From assembly GCF_029953285.1 (NCBI RefSeq), contig NZ_JASAOI010000042.1:62001-126000 (forward strand): a stretch of DNA of 64,000 nucleotides, read 5' to 3'. A model generated the notes under the pieces. It saw only the letters and a list, made by a program, of their open reading frames with translations, made no database searches and was not told the origin of the DNA. Position 1 is the first letter of the stretch, and each line of letters begins with the position of its first letter. The translations under genes and the position numbers were made by a program. Below are positions 42,701 to 50,366 of this stretch, in pieces. The DNA comes from Yinghuangia seranimata (GTDB taxonomy: Bacteria > Actinomycetota > Actinomycetes > Streptomycetales > Streptomycetaceae).

Positions 42701-43176
42701 TGGCCGCCGCGCAGCGCATCGCCGCCGACTCGCGCGCGCCTGCGGATCTGCGCGGTGCGATGACAGGTCTCGCCTGGGTGCTCGGCGATCCCGGCGACGT
42801 CCCGGCCGCGTTGCGCGCCGCGGCCGCGCCGGAGAGCCTCGGGGACTGGCTCGCCGGGCTGTTCGCGCTGGCGCGCCGCGAGGTCGCGGGTGCGGGCGAC
42901 GACGGCGTCCTGCGGGCGTTGGACAGCCTCGTCGCGGCCTTTACGGACGACGACTTCCTCGTCGCGCTGCCCGCGCTGCGCCAGGCGTTCGCGTACTTCC
43001 CCCCGCGCGAGCGCGAGCGGATCGCCGAACGCCTGCTCGCCGCAAGGGCGTTGCGCGGCTCGGCGCGCGGCCTGCTGCGCCTGCCCGCGGATCCGCTGGT
43101 GCTGGCGCGGGCCGCCGCGTTGGAGGCCGATGTGGCGCGCGTACTGGACCGGCACGGACTACGGAGCGGGCAGTGA
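39748..43176 (+). CDS. DUF5682 (YehM-like) protein with long disordered linker
   Basis: 1142 residues from the GTG at 39748. The N-terminal domain (about 1-370) starts FLGVRHHSPACARLVARAID and continues ELRPAYVLVEGPADMN. This G-x-x-H-x-S and L-R-P-x-x-V-x-V-E arrangement resembles the TIKI/TraB/EreA superfamily of possible metal-dependent hydrolases, but that is inference. Residues about 370-790 are a Pro/Ala/Ser/Thr/Gly-rich low-complexity linker with no repeats of fixed length. Residues about 790-1142 are helical (LRSRLLHSLRVLGVPGHQRV onward). E. coli YehM belongs to the same family and lacks most of the linker. It overlaps the vWA gene by 4 nt. Confidence 0.85.
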   Translation: MPATFLGVRHHSPACARLVARAIDELRPAYVLVEGPADMNGRLDELLLGHELPVAVFSHYRDTERVFSSWTPLCDYSPEWVALYRGRQAGAETLFIDLPAWHAAFTAENRANRYADAEARYAEAMARLFDRFEVGDSDALWDRLFEAAPDDGLAERLNAYFALMRGDTEAEDGDRAREEYMAAWVREAVSRAGDRHVLVVTGGFHQPALRALASASATNKGWPAVPEPPADAIGGSFLVPYSFARLDSFTGYQSGMPSPAFYQDVWEHGAEEAGKRLAQSVTARLRGRGQPVSTADLIAARTLTDGLAALRGNATPTRTDVLDALATTLISDALDQPLPWTRRGPLLPGAHPAVVEMVATGTGERTGSLHPDTPVPPLVVDVEERLATLGVELTAPVELDLAKVDPSGVGDTPGAAPELTTALPLRADAAATSTQESGRPPLAEAQTDEPVPSDGDAPSAPSGTPGVETAVGGLRSESLEPGQVGGEPIETDTADTRQGAGSPGQRPLATTATNVPVAREPAPPTQAAPTTREGTRSSAPSAEPGPTVGLALPARPPESAGHGTATASPATDATSPSPGPSPTAGTTPRAAQPTHPTESAGHGATAPPARPDVAVGGLVPSEADGARMPNAAGALGTSAGQAGHADGEPTEPGAQGLLVESGGSPAHSPDAGDVSRRSSGPLADSSTAPSVEPASSSGSTARSPGVESAAKSLSASDGFVSAAVPAHAPADPRDTVAMPSTTPTSPVKPGSPASGLVSTPGPLAASGGSPTLSPNTLVPSAPSSSLPTPPPSLDLLRSRLLHSLRVLGVPGHQRVEGSGLVVRERWEPSGTAGREAALVEAGAYGAGLDEAVAAVLDRRCREARAEPRELAGVLLDAVQCGVGATAEQVVTALAEQVRRVRDVGALGDVLGVALDLWRHDRIYHVAGDPMLAAVIGRCVARVLWLVDGAHGGRGVDAARLGALCGVRDALRHAPEVLPVRPDAVLAAAQRIAADSRAPADLRGAMTGLAWVLGDPGDVPAALRAAAAPESLGDWLAGLFALARREVAGAGDDGVLRALDSLVAAFTDDDFLVALPALRQAFAYFPPRERERIAERLLAARALRGSARGLLRLPADPLVLARAAALEADVARVLDRHGLRSGQ

Positions 43177-44360
43177 CCAACCCCCAACCGACCCCTGACC
43201 CGGCGTTGGAGCGCTGGCGGCTGATCCTCGGCGCGCCGGCCGAGCGGCACACCTGCGGGCTGTCGGGCGAGGCGGCCGCGCGGGACGCCGCGTTGGAGTG
43301 GCTGTACGGGCGCGACCCGGACGCCGCCCGGCGCGGTGTCCGCGGCGGGCCGGGCACGTCCGGTGCCGCGCGGCCGAAGCCGCTGCACGGGGCCGAACGC
43401 CAGGGCGGCGACTGCCCGTCCGTCGTGAGCCCGGTCGACTGGCTCGACGACGTGCACGCGCTGTTCCCAAAGGAGACCATTGAGCGCCTCGAGCGGGACG
43501 CCGTCGAGCGGTACGGCATCGAGGAGATCGTCACCGACCCCGACGTCCTGGCCCGCGTCGAGCCGAACCCCGCCCTGCTGCGGGCCGTGCTTCGAACCAA
43601 GCACCTGATGAACCCCCAGGTGCTGGCGCTGGCGCGGCGGATCGTCGAGCAGGTGGTGCGCGACCTGCTCGCCCGCCTGCGGCCCGACGTACGCCGCGCC
43701 CTGACGGGCACCCGAACCCGTCGGCCGAGCCGGATCCCGCTCGCGCGCGACTTCGACTTCAAGGGCACGATCCGCGCCAACCTCGCGCACTACCAGCCCG
43801 CCGAGCGCCGCCTGTTGATCGAACGGCCGAAGTTCCACGCGCGGACGCAGCGGCACCTGTCGCAGTGGCAGCTGATCCTCGTCGTCGACCAGTCCGGGTC
43901 GATGGTCGGATCGGTGATCCACTCGGCGGTGACGGCGGCGTGCCTGTGGGGGCTGCCGGGGCTGCGCACGCACCTGCTGGCCTTCGACACGTCGGTGGTC
44001 GACCTGACGAGCGACGTGACGGACCCCGTCGAACTGCTGATGCGCGTACAGCTGGGCGGCGGAACGGACATCGCACGGGCGGTCGACTACGCGGCGAGCC
44101 TGGTCGACAACCCGAGGCGGACGATCGTCGCGGTGATCAGCGACTTCTACGAGGGCGGCGACCCGTACCGGCTCGTGCGCACCGTGCGCGAGTTGGTCGA
44201 CCAGGGCACGACCGTCCTCGGCCTCGCCGCGCTGGACGAGGACGCGAACCCCGACTACGACCGCGAGTTGGCCCAACGGCTGGCGGACGTCGGCGCCCAC
44301 GTAGGCGCAATGACCCCGGGCCGACTGGCGGAGTTCGTCGCAGAACGGATGGGCCGATGA
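43173..44360 (+). CDS. vWA-domain protein, CoxE/YehP-like
   Basis: 395 residues starting at the GTG that overlaps the previous stop. The N-terminal 200 residues are helical (LERDAVERYGIEEIVTDPDV). The vWA domain begins at LILVVDQSGSMVGSVIHSAV: the metal-ion-dependent adhesion site D-x-S-x-S is intact at residue 239. A Thr follows in LGGGTDIARAVDYA and an Asp in VISDFYEGGDPYRLV. vWA proteins are the usual partners of MoxR ATPases, forming a complex that remodels a client. The 4-nt overlaps on both sides imply coupled translation and stoichiometric production with DUF5682 and the SWIM protein. Confidence 0.9.
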   Translation: MTNPQPTPDPALERWRLILGAPAERHTCGLSGEAAARDAALEWLYGRDPDAARRGVRGGPGTSGAARPKPLHGAERQGGDCPSVVSPVDWLDDVHALFPKETIERLERDAVERYGIEEIVTDPDVLARVEPNPALLRAVLRTKHLMNPQVLALARRIVEQVVRDLLARLRPDVRRALTGTRTRRPSRIPLARDFDFKGTIRANLAHYQPAERRLLIERPKFHARTQRHLSQWQLILVVDQSGSMVGSVIHSAVTAACLWGLPGLRTHLLAFDTSVVDLTSDVTDPVELLMRVQLGGGTDIARAVDYAASLVDNPRRTIVAVISDFYEGGDPYRLVRTVRELVDQGTTVLGLAALDEDANPDYDRELAQRLADVGAHVGAMTPGRLAEFVAERMGR

Positions 44361-46786
44361 ACCGCCCGGACCTCCTGGCGCTGACCGCCGACACCCTGGC
44401 GGCCCTCACGAACCGAGGCCTGGTCAAACGCGCCGCCAAGGAGTTGGAGGCGGGCGCCGGGGCCGACGTCACACTGGCGGACGACGGCGCCGTGCGCGGC
44501 GTGTTCGCGGACGGCACGCGCACCGAACTACCGCCGGGCGGCGGTCTGGACACGGCGGTGTGCACGTGCGGCGCGACGGGCGTGTGCCGCCACGTCCTCG
44601 GCGTAGTGCTGGCCTACCAGCGGGCGAACGCCTCCAACGAGACCGGAAACCCGGCTGAGGCCTCGGCTGAGCGGATGGTGCCAACGACCCGCGAAGGCTC
44701 CGCTACGGCCGCGCGCGGACGCACGCCGGCGCCGACGTCCGCCACCGAGGCCGCCGCGTCCGAGGCCAGCCTCAAAACTCCGGTCCGGGACGCCGCACCA
44801 TCTCACCCGGCCCTTGGCAGCGAGGCCGACACACCCGCGTCGGCGGCTCTACCCGACGGATCGGCACTCGCTGTGCCCGGTCGGTCCGCGCCCGCGACGC
44901 GCCGGGTAGGGACGAACTCCACAGCGTCCCCTGCCTCGTCGGCGTCTGGTACGGCGCAGGGGCAGCCCGCAGTGCCACGGCAAGCCACAGCATCGGAGCG
45001 GCCTGTGCCCACCGAGCGCGGTGCAGGCTCGGGCTCCGCCCTGCCGTCGGACCCGACCGACACCGCCGCCGCCACCACGCGGGCCGGCGTCGTCCCCGAT
45101 CCCGCCACCCTTTCCACGCCCGCACACGCCTGGTCGCCCGGCGACGTCCCCGACACCGTCCTCGCCGAGCTCTTCGGCGCCCGCACCCTCACCGACGCTC
45201 GCCGCACCCTCACCCGCGGCTATCGCGCCACGGTGCACCGGCCCGCACCCGGCGATCCGCCTGAGACCTCCGTCGAACTGCCCACCTGTACCGTCCGGTT
45301 CCCCGTTCCCGGTGAGCTCGCCTATGCGCTGACCGACGCGTCGGCTCAGGCGCGGGCGGGGGTCATCGTGTTGGCCGTGTGGGCGTGTCGGGCCGCAGAC
45401 GAGGCCCGGCCCGGTGAAGGCTCCGTGGCATTGGATGTCGGTGGGGCCACTCGGGTGCTCGATCTGGCACCGTTGGGGGCCGTGCTCGGGGAGGTCGACG
45501 CGTTGCTCGTCGACGGGCTCGCTCACGTGGGCCCGGTCGGGCTTGCGACGCTGCGTCGGCATCGGGACGCGCTCGCAGGGGCCGGGTTGCACTGGCCGGC
45601 GGACGCCGTGGGCGAACTCGTCGATCAGGCCGAGGCGTACGCGGAACGCGCGGCGCGGCATCGGCCGGAGCGGTGTGCGGATCTGGTCGCCGAACTGCAC
45701 GCGCGGCGGCGGGCCTCGGCGGGCCCTGACATCTTGGGCGCGCGGGAGGCCGGCGAGACGGCGCTGCGCCGGGTGCGCCTGGTCTCGCTGGGGTGTCGGG
45801 TCGGTGACGGCGGCCGACCGGACGACGAGCGTTCGGTGGAAGTCTACTTCGCGCACCCGTCGGCGGGTGTCGTGCTGGTGTGGCGGCGGGCGTGGCCGAA
45901 CCCGGCTGACCAGCCGCCGCCTGCGGGTCCGGACTTGGCGGCGCGTCGGGTTTTCGGTTCGACGCTCGGCGTGTCGGCCGCCGCGAACATCCTCACCGAA
46001 CGCGCGGTCCGCACCGCGGGCCGGGTGGTCACGATCGGCGCGAGCCGGGTCGCGCCGACGAGCGTCACGCCGTTGAGCGGCCGGTCCTGGGCGGAGCTCC
46101 CTGAGCCTTTGCTGGTCCGGGACTTCACGGCCTGCCGGGATGCGCTCGCCGCGCGTCCGCCCGAGCCGGTGCGGCCGCGGGTGGCGGCGGACGCGGTGCG
46201 GGTCCTGGAGGTGTCCGCGGTCGGTGAGGTCTGGTACGACGCGGCCGCTCAGTGCGTCGAGGCCGAGCTCCACGACGCGCACGGAAACACAGCGCTGCTG
46301 TCCGCGCCGTACAACCCGTACGCGCCCGGCGGTTCGGACGCGTTGGAGGCCGCGCTGCGGGACGGGGACGTGCGCCGGGTCTCGGGCGAGGTCCGAAGGT
46401 CCGGCGGCAGGCTGGTCGTCGACCCGGTCGCGGTCGAGACGGCGCAAGGTGTGCTGGTGCCGGATCTGGCAGCGGGGGTTCCGCGTGCCGCGCCGACGGG
46501 TCCGCCGGTCCGCGCGAGCGACCCGTTGGGCGAGGCGATCGCGGAGGCACGCGCCGTGCTCGCCGAGGCGGCCCGCCAAGGCCTCCGCCACCTCGACGCG
46601 GCGGCGTTGCAGCGCGTGGACGAGGCGGCGGCAGGACTGGCGCGGATCGGCCTGGCGGGTTCGGCCGCGGCCCTGCGCGCGTTCGCCGCGGCGTGGCGGA
46701 CGTCCGGTTACGCCGGCGCTGTTCAGCCCTGGGTCGACGCCCGGCTGCACCTGTGGGTCGCCGCGGAGCTGCACGACGCGGGGTGA
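44357..46786 (+). CDS. SWIM zinc-finger protein (YehQ-like)
   Basis: 809 residues from the ATG overlapping the previous TGA (ATGA). The SWIM finger is at residues about 68-82, VCTCGATGVCRHVLGVVLA, with the C-x-C-x-n-C-x-H ligands complete. Residues about 95-255 are Ala/Thr/Pro/Ser-rich low complexity, as in DUF5682. The C-terminal 550 residues are alpha/beta with a conserved-looking block FPVPGELAYALTDASAQARA and end in helices. SWIM domains bind DNA or proteins. The gene closes the operon, and a convergent GNAT gene follows after 13 nt. Together with the preceding genes this completes a yeh-type set. Confidence 0.88.
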   Translation: MNRPDLLALTADTLAALTNRGLVKRAAKELEAGAGADVTLADDGAVRGVFADGTRTELPPGGGLDTAVCTCGATGVCRHVLGVVLAYQRANASNETGNPAEASAERMVPTTREGSATAARGRTPAPTSATEAAASEASLKTPVRDAAPSHPALGSEADTPASAALPDGSALAVPGRSAPATRRVGTNSTASPASSASGTAQGQPAVPRQATASERPVPTERGAGSGSALPSDPTDTAAATTRAGVVPDPATLSTPAHAWSPGDVPDTVLAELFGARTLTDARRTLTRGYRATVHRPAPGDPPETSVELPTCTVRFPVPGELAYALTDASAQARAGVIVLAVWACRAADEARPGEGSVALDVGGATRVLDLAPLGAVLGEVDALLVDGLAHVGPVGLATLRRHRDALAGAGLHWPADAVGELVDQAEAYAERAARHRPERCADLVAELHARRRASAGPDILGAREAGETALRRVRLVSLGCRVGDGGRPDDERSVEVYFAHPSAGVVLVWRRAWPNPADQPPPAGPDLAARRVFGSTLGVSAAANILTERAVRTAGRVVTIGASRVAPTSVTPLSGRSWAELPEPLLVRDFTACRDALAARPPEPVRPRVAADAVRVLEVSAVGEVWYDAAAQCVEAELHDAHGNTALLSAPYNPYAPGGSDALEAALRDGDVRRVSGEVRRSGGRLVVDPVAVETAQGVLVPDLAAGVPRAAPTGPPVRASDPLGEAIAEARAVLAEAARQGLRHLDAAALQRVDEAAAGLARIGLAGSAAALRAFAAAWRTSGYAGAVQPWVDARLHLWVAAELHDAG

Positions 46787-46799
46787 CCGGCCACCGCGT

Positions 46800-47303
46800 T
46801 CACAGCTCCCGTCGCATGCACACCCTCGGCCATCGGTCCAGGCCGTGCTCGGCCTCGGTCGCCCGGACCGCGCGCAGGCCGGGCGTCACCTCGTCGTCCG
46901 GCAACGCACGGAATCCGCATCGTGCGTAGTACGGGGCGTTCCACGGGACTTCGGTGAAGGTGGTCAGCGTCAGGGCGGGCGATCCGGCGCGCCGCGCCTC
47001 GTCCGCGACGTGGTCGATCAGCGCGCGCCCGATGCCGTGTCCGGCGTGGTCGGGGTGCACGGAGACCTGTTCGATGTGCCAGTTGCCGTCGACCAGATCG
47101 ACGAGCAGGTAACCGACTGGCCGGTCATCGTCCACCGCCACCCACGAGCGGCCGTCGTGGGCATACCTCGCCAGGACGTCGGCGGGGAACGGCTCGTCGT
47201 CCGCGATGGCGTCCATACCGGTGCTGCGGAACAGTTCTCCCGCGGCGGTCTCGATGTCTTGGAGGACCGGGGAGTCGGCGGCGGTCGCCGGGCGGATGCG
47301 CAT
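46800..47303 (-). CDS. GNAT-family N-acetyltransferase
   Basis: 167 residues starting MRIRPATAADSPVLQDIETA. The acetyl-CoA motif VSVHPDHAGHGIGRALIDHV has the Gly-x-Gly pattern, and the late region NAPYYARCGFRALPDDEVT carries the conserved Tyr. The domain matches small-molecule acetyltransferases with an N-terminal FRSTGM-like loop. Unlike the GNAT at 21481, there is a C-terminal tail LDRWPRVCMRREL. Its substrate is unknown. It faces the SWIM gene, with stops 13 nt apart. Confidence 0.9.
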   Translation of the reverse strand: MRIRPATAADSPVLQDIETAAGELFRSTGMDAIADDEPFPADVLARYAHDGRSWVAVDDDRPVGYLLVDLVDGNWHIEQVSVHPDHAGHGIGRALIDHVADEARRAGSPALTLTTFTEVPWNAPYYARCGFRALPDDEVTPGLRAVRATEAEHGLDRWPRVCMRREL

Positions 47304-47388
47304 AGGCGATTGTCGCCCAGGCGCGGTGCGGGCCTGCGGTCAGCCCGAAACGGCCGGCGCGACCGGCGTGGCCGGCGCGGCCCTGTCG

Positions 47389-48561
47389 TCAGCCCGCGGC
47401 CGCCGGTGCGGGAGCCGCGGCGACGACCGCCGGTGCGGCCCGGACCCCGTCGGGCCGGACCGCGCCCAGGATCGGCATCGAGGTGAGCGGTGCCGTGGTG
47501 ATGTGCCGTCCGGGGCGCGGCGCGTGGACGATCATTCCGGCACCCAGATACATGGCGATGTGGGTCGCCTCCGGGAAGTACACCACCAGGTCGCCCGGCC
47601 GCAGTTGGTCGAGCGGGACGCGCGGGAGTTCGGCCCACTGCTCCTGCGATGTGCGCGGGACCGCCACCTTGGCGTCCTCCCAGGCGCGTTGGGTCAGGCC
47701 GGAGCAGTCGTAGGAGTCGGGCCCGGTGGCACCCCATACGTACGGCAGGCCGATCTGCTGGATCGCGAACCGCACGGCGGCACGCGCGACAGGGTCCTGG
47801 TTCTGGACGGGCCCGCCGAGCAGTCCGGCGACGTCCATGCCGGTCAGGGCGCGGGTCGCCTCGGCCGCGGCGGCGCGCAGCGCGGCGGTGTCGCGGTCGG
47901 CGGCCGCCTGCTCCTCGGCGAGTTGCCGGGCCTGGCGGCGGGCCTCGTCGGTGATCTTGTCGAGCTCGTGCCGCCGCGTGGTGTAGGTCTTCTCGATGTC
48001 GGTCTGCGCGGCGGCGACGCGCTCGTAGATCGCACCCATGTGCAGTCCCGCGCCGCCACGCATGAGGACCTCGACGGTCGGCGAGAACCCGGCGGACCGG
48101 TAGCGGATGGCGGCCAGTTGCCCCATCTCGTCCTTCATGGACGCGATGCGGTCCTGTAAAACGGCCTGCTGTTCCTGGAGTCCAGTGAGCCGGGCGCGGC
48201 CGGCGTCGGCGGCGGCGCGGGTCTTGGTGGCGCGTTCGCCGGCCTCGTCGAGGGCCTTGGCGAGTTCGGCGACGCGCTTTCCCACGCGCAGGAGTTCGAG
48301 GTTGGGCGGGGGCGTCGGCAGCGCCCCGGTGGGGGTGGCGCCGACGGCGGGCAGGCCGTCGGCAGGTTGACCGGCCCCGGTGCCGGGTGACGGGGCGGTC
48401 GGTGTCGGTGCGCCCCAGGCCGGTGCCCCGCCGAGTGCGGGCGGTGCGGCGGCGGCGAGTACGGCGGCTGCGGCCAGTGCGGCGGCCCGGCGCGCTCGGC
48501 GGCCGGGCAGGTCGTGCGTTCGTCCCAGGGTGTGTCCCACGGTTCGTCCCACGGCGCCCAC
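47389..48561 (-). CDS. Secreted NlpC/P60 peptidoglycan hydrolase with coiled coil
   Basis: 390 residues from a GTG at 48561; starts further upstream extend into Arg-rich sequence. A basic N-terminus and hydrophobic stretch (RRAAALAAAAVLAAAAPPAL) make a signal peptide. A Pro/Gly linker and a long coiled coil (LLRVGKRVAELAKALDEAGE to about residue 230) precede the NlpC/P60 domain. In it the nucleophile sits in GPDSYDCSGLTQRAW, and the histidine pair is seen in ATHIAMYLGAGMIVHAP. This is the layout of RipA/CwlO-like endopeptidases that cut peptide stems of peptidoglycan. It is divergent from the isochorismatase gene. Confidence 0.9.
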   Translation of the reverse strand: MGAVGRTVGHTLGRTHDLPGRRARRAAALAAAAVLAAAAPPALGGAPAWGAPTPTAPSPGTGAGQPADGLPAVGATPTGALPTPPPNLELLRVGKRVAELAKALDEAGERATKTRAAADAGRARLTGLQEQQAVLQDRIASMKDEMGQLAAIRYRSAGFSPTVEVLMRGGAGLHMGAIYERVAAAQTDIEKTYTTRRHELDKITDEARRQARQLAEEQAAADRDTAALRAAAAEATRALTGMDVAGLLGGPVQNQDPVARAAVRFAIQQIGLPYVWGATGPDSYDCSGLTQRAWEDAKVAVPRTSQEQWAELPRVPLDQLRPGDLVVYFPEATHIAMYLGAGMIVHAPRPGRHITTAPLTSMPILGAVRPDGVRAAPAVVAAAPAPAAAG

Positions 48562-48709
48562 CAGATCACGGCGGCGCGCGTCGGCCGTCAGGCTGGGGGC
48601 GGCGCGCGGCGAGTCCGCCCGTTCGGCGCAGCCGGTGTGACCGGATCGGTCCGCCGTGGGACCCGATGCGGCCTGTCGCGGGCGGGCGCGCGCGGGCCAG
48701 CCTGGTGCC

Positions 48710-49312
48710 ATGACCCGAGCACTGATCGTCATCGACGTCCAGGAGTCCTTCCGCGCGAGCCCGCTGTGGGAGACCATGTCCGACCCGAAGATCGCCGACC
48801 GCGTGAACCGCCTGGTGCGGCTGGCCCGCGGCGCGGGCGACCTGGTGGTGTGGGTGCTGCACACCGAGCCGGGCAGCGGCGACCCGTTCTTCGACCCGGC
48901 GTCGGGGCACGTGCGGCTGTTCCCTGAACTGGCCGCGGACGACGCCGACCCGGTCGTCCACAAGACCTCGCACAACGCGTTCACCACGACGAACCTCCAG
49001 CAGCTGCTCACGGCGCGCGGGGTGTCCGAGGTGACCGTGTGCGGCATCCGCACCGAGCAGTGCGTGGAGACGACCACTCGCGTGGCGAGCGACCTCGGCT
49101 ACGGCGTGACCTTCGTGGTCGACGCGACCGCCACCAACCCGATCCCGCACCCGGAGGCACCCGCCGACCTCGGGCCGGCCGAGCTGCTCTCGGACCCGCG
49201 CACGCTGAGCGCCGAGGCCGTCATCGAGCGCACGGTCTACGCCCTGGCCGGCCGCTTCGCGACGATCGCCACAGTGGAAGGCCTGGAAGCCGCCGCGTCG
49301 GCCGAGGCATGA
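48710..49312 (+). CDS. Isochorismatase-family cysteine hydrolase
   Basis: 200 residues from the ATG at 48710 (MTRALIVIDVQESFRASPLW). The catalytic triad residues are visible: Asp in IVIDVQ, Lys in VVHKTSHNAFTTTNL and Cys in GIRTEQCVETTTRVASDLGY. The fold covers isochorismatases, nicotinamidases and carbamoylases; without further motifs the reaction is not assignable. The adjacent downstream gene is a GlxA-like regulator, a pairing seen in other actinomycetes, so the regulator may control it. The gap between the two genes is 10 nt, so they form one transcript. Confidence 0.9.
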   Translation: MTRALIVIDVQESFRASPLWETMSDPKIADRVNRLVRLARGAGDLVVWVLHTEPGSGDPFFDPASGHVRLFPELAADDADPVVHKTSHNAFTTTNLQQLLTARGVSEVTVCGIRTEQCVETTTRVASDLGYGVTFVVDATATNPIPHPEAPADLGPAELLSDPRTLSAEAVIERTVYALAGRFATIATVEGLEAAASAEA

Positions 49313-49322
49313 TGACCGGATC

Positions 49323-50234
49323 GTGAACCGCGTCGTCTTCTACCTCTCCCCCGGGGTCCACCTGCTGGACGTGGCCGGGCCCGCGCAGGCGTTCTCCAGC
49401 GCCGCGTGGTTCGGCCACGCCTATGCGCTCACGTACGTCGCCGAGCAACCACTGGTGCCGACCGCGCAAGGGCTTCCCCTGGTCGCCGAGACGGACTGGC
49501 CCGAGCCGGGGCCCGACGATCTGCTGGTGGTCCCGGGGTGGGAGGCGCCGTCGCTCGCCGACGGGCCGAGTGTGAGTCAGGCGTGCCTGGCGTGGCTGGC
49601 GGCGCATCACGCGCGCGGCGGCACGGTCGCGAGCGTGTGCGCGGGCGCGGACGCGCTCGGGCGCGCCGGGCTGCTGGACGGGCGGCGCTGCACGACGCAC
49701 CACGACCTCCAGGACGAGCTGGCGCGCCGCCACCCGAAGGCCACCGTGGTGCGCGACGTGCTGTTCACGACGGACGACCGGGTGGTGACGTCCGCGGGCA
49801 TCGCGAGCGGCATAGACCTGGCGCTGCACCTGATAGCCACGCGGCACGGCCCCGCGACCGCCGCACAGGTCGCCCGCTCGATGGTCGTGTACGCCCGGCG
49901 CAACGGCCACGAGCCGCAGGCCAGCACCATGCTGCGCCACCGGTCGCACCTGGACGACGTCGTACACCGGGCCCAGGACCTGCTGGACGCCGGCTTCGAC
50001 CGCACCCTGCCGCTGCCCGAGCTGGCCGCGAAGGTCGGCGTGAGCGAGCGGACGCTGACCCGCCTGTTCAGCCGCGCCACGGGCGGGCTGACGCCGCTGC
50101 GCTACCAGCAGTCGCTGCGCCTCGAACGCGCGGAGCACATGATCCACCACGGTTCGACCGTGGACGCCGCGGCGCGGGCGGTCGGGTTCGAGGACGCGCG
50201 CATGCTGAGGCGGCTGCGGGCCCGAACGGTCTGA
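49323..50234 (+). CDS. GlxA-family transcriptional regulator (DJ-1/PfpI plus AraC HTH)
   Basis: 303 residues from the GTG at 49323. Residues 1-180 are a DJ-1/PfpI-like domain (VVFYLSPGVHLLDVAGPAQA; GTVASVCAGADALGRAGLLD with the elbow Cys). Residues about 215-303 form an AraC-type double helix-turn-helix (LPLPELAAKVGVSERTLTRL and the second helix-turn-helix near HHGSTVDAAARAVGFEDARM). The usual role is to sense a small nitrogenous metabolite and activate adjacent genes. It sits directly after the isochorismatase-type hydrolase gene and 133 nt upstream of the GMC oxidoreductase, either of which could be a target. Confidence 0.9.
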   Translation: MNRVVFYLSPGVHLLDVAGPAQAFSSAAWFGHAYALTYVAEQPLVPTAQGLPLVAETDWPEPGPDDLLVVPGWEAPSLADGPSVSQACLAWLAAHHARGGTVASVCAGADALGRAGLLDGRRCTTHHDLQDELARRHPKATVVRDVLFTTDDRVVTSAGIASGIDLALHLIATRHGPATAAQVARSMVVYARRNGHEPQASTMLRHRSHLDDVVHRAQDLLDAGFDRTLPLPELAAKVGVSERTLTRLFSRATGGLTPLRYQQSLRLERAEHMIHHGSTVDAAARAVGFEDARMLRRLRARTV

Positions 50235-50303
50235 CCGGTCCGGAGCCCCGGAAGCCACCACCCCCTGCACCCCGGCGGTTGCTGACGTTCTGTCATGCCC
50301 CCC

Positions 50304-50331
50304 TGGTCAACATAGTCATCATAGCTATGAT
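50304..50331 (+). promoter_or_regulatory. Promoter of the GMC oxidoreductase gene
   Basis: TGGTCA (50304-50309), 16 nt, then TATGAT (50326-50331). The start point would be near 50338, about 30 nt before the ATG at 50367, and GGAGGG is present at about 50354. The -10 is inside a perfect palindrome. Confidence 0.55.
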
Positions 50332-50332
50332 G
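50317..50332. promoter_or_regulatory. Candidate operator: 16-bp perfect palindrome CATCATAGCTATGATG
   Basis: The palindrome is AT-rich within GC-rich surroundings and covers the -10 hexamer, so a bound dimer would block the promoter. The symmetry and the 8-bp half-site fit TetR/MarR/GntR-type regulators. No such repressor is encoded next to it, so the binder is unknown. Confidence 0.6.
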
Positions 50333-50366
50333 GCCAGCGCAAGCGCGCGCTACGGAGGGGTCAGAT

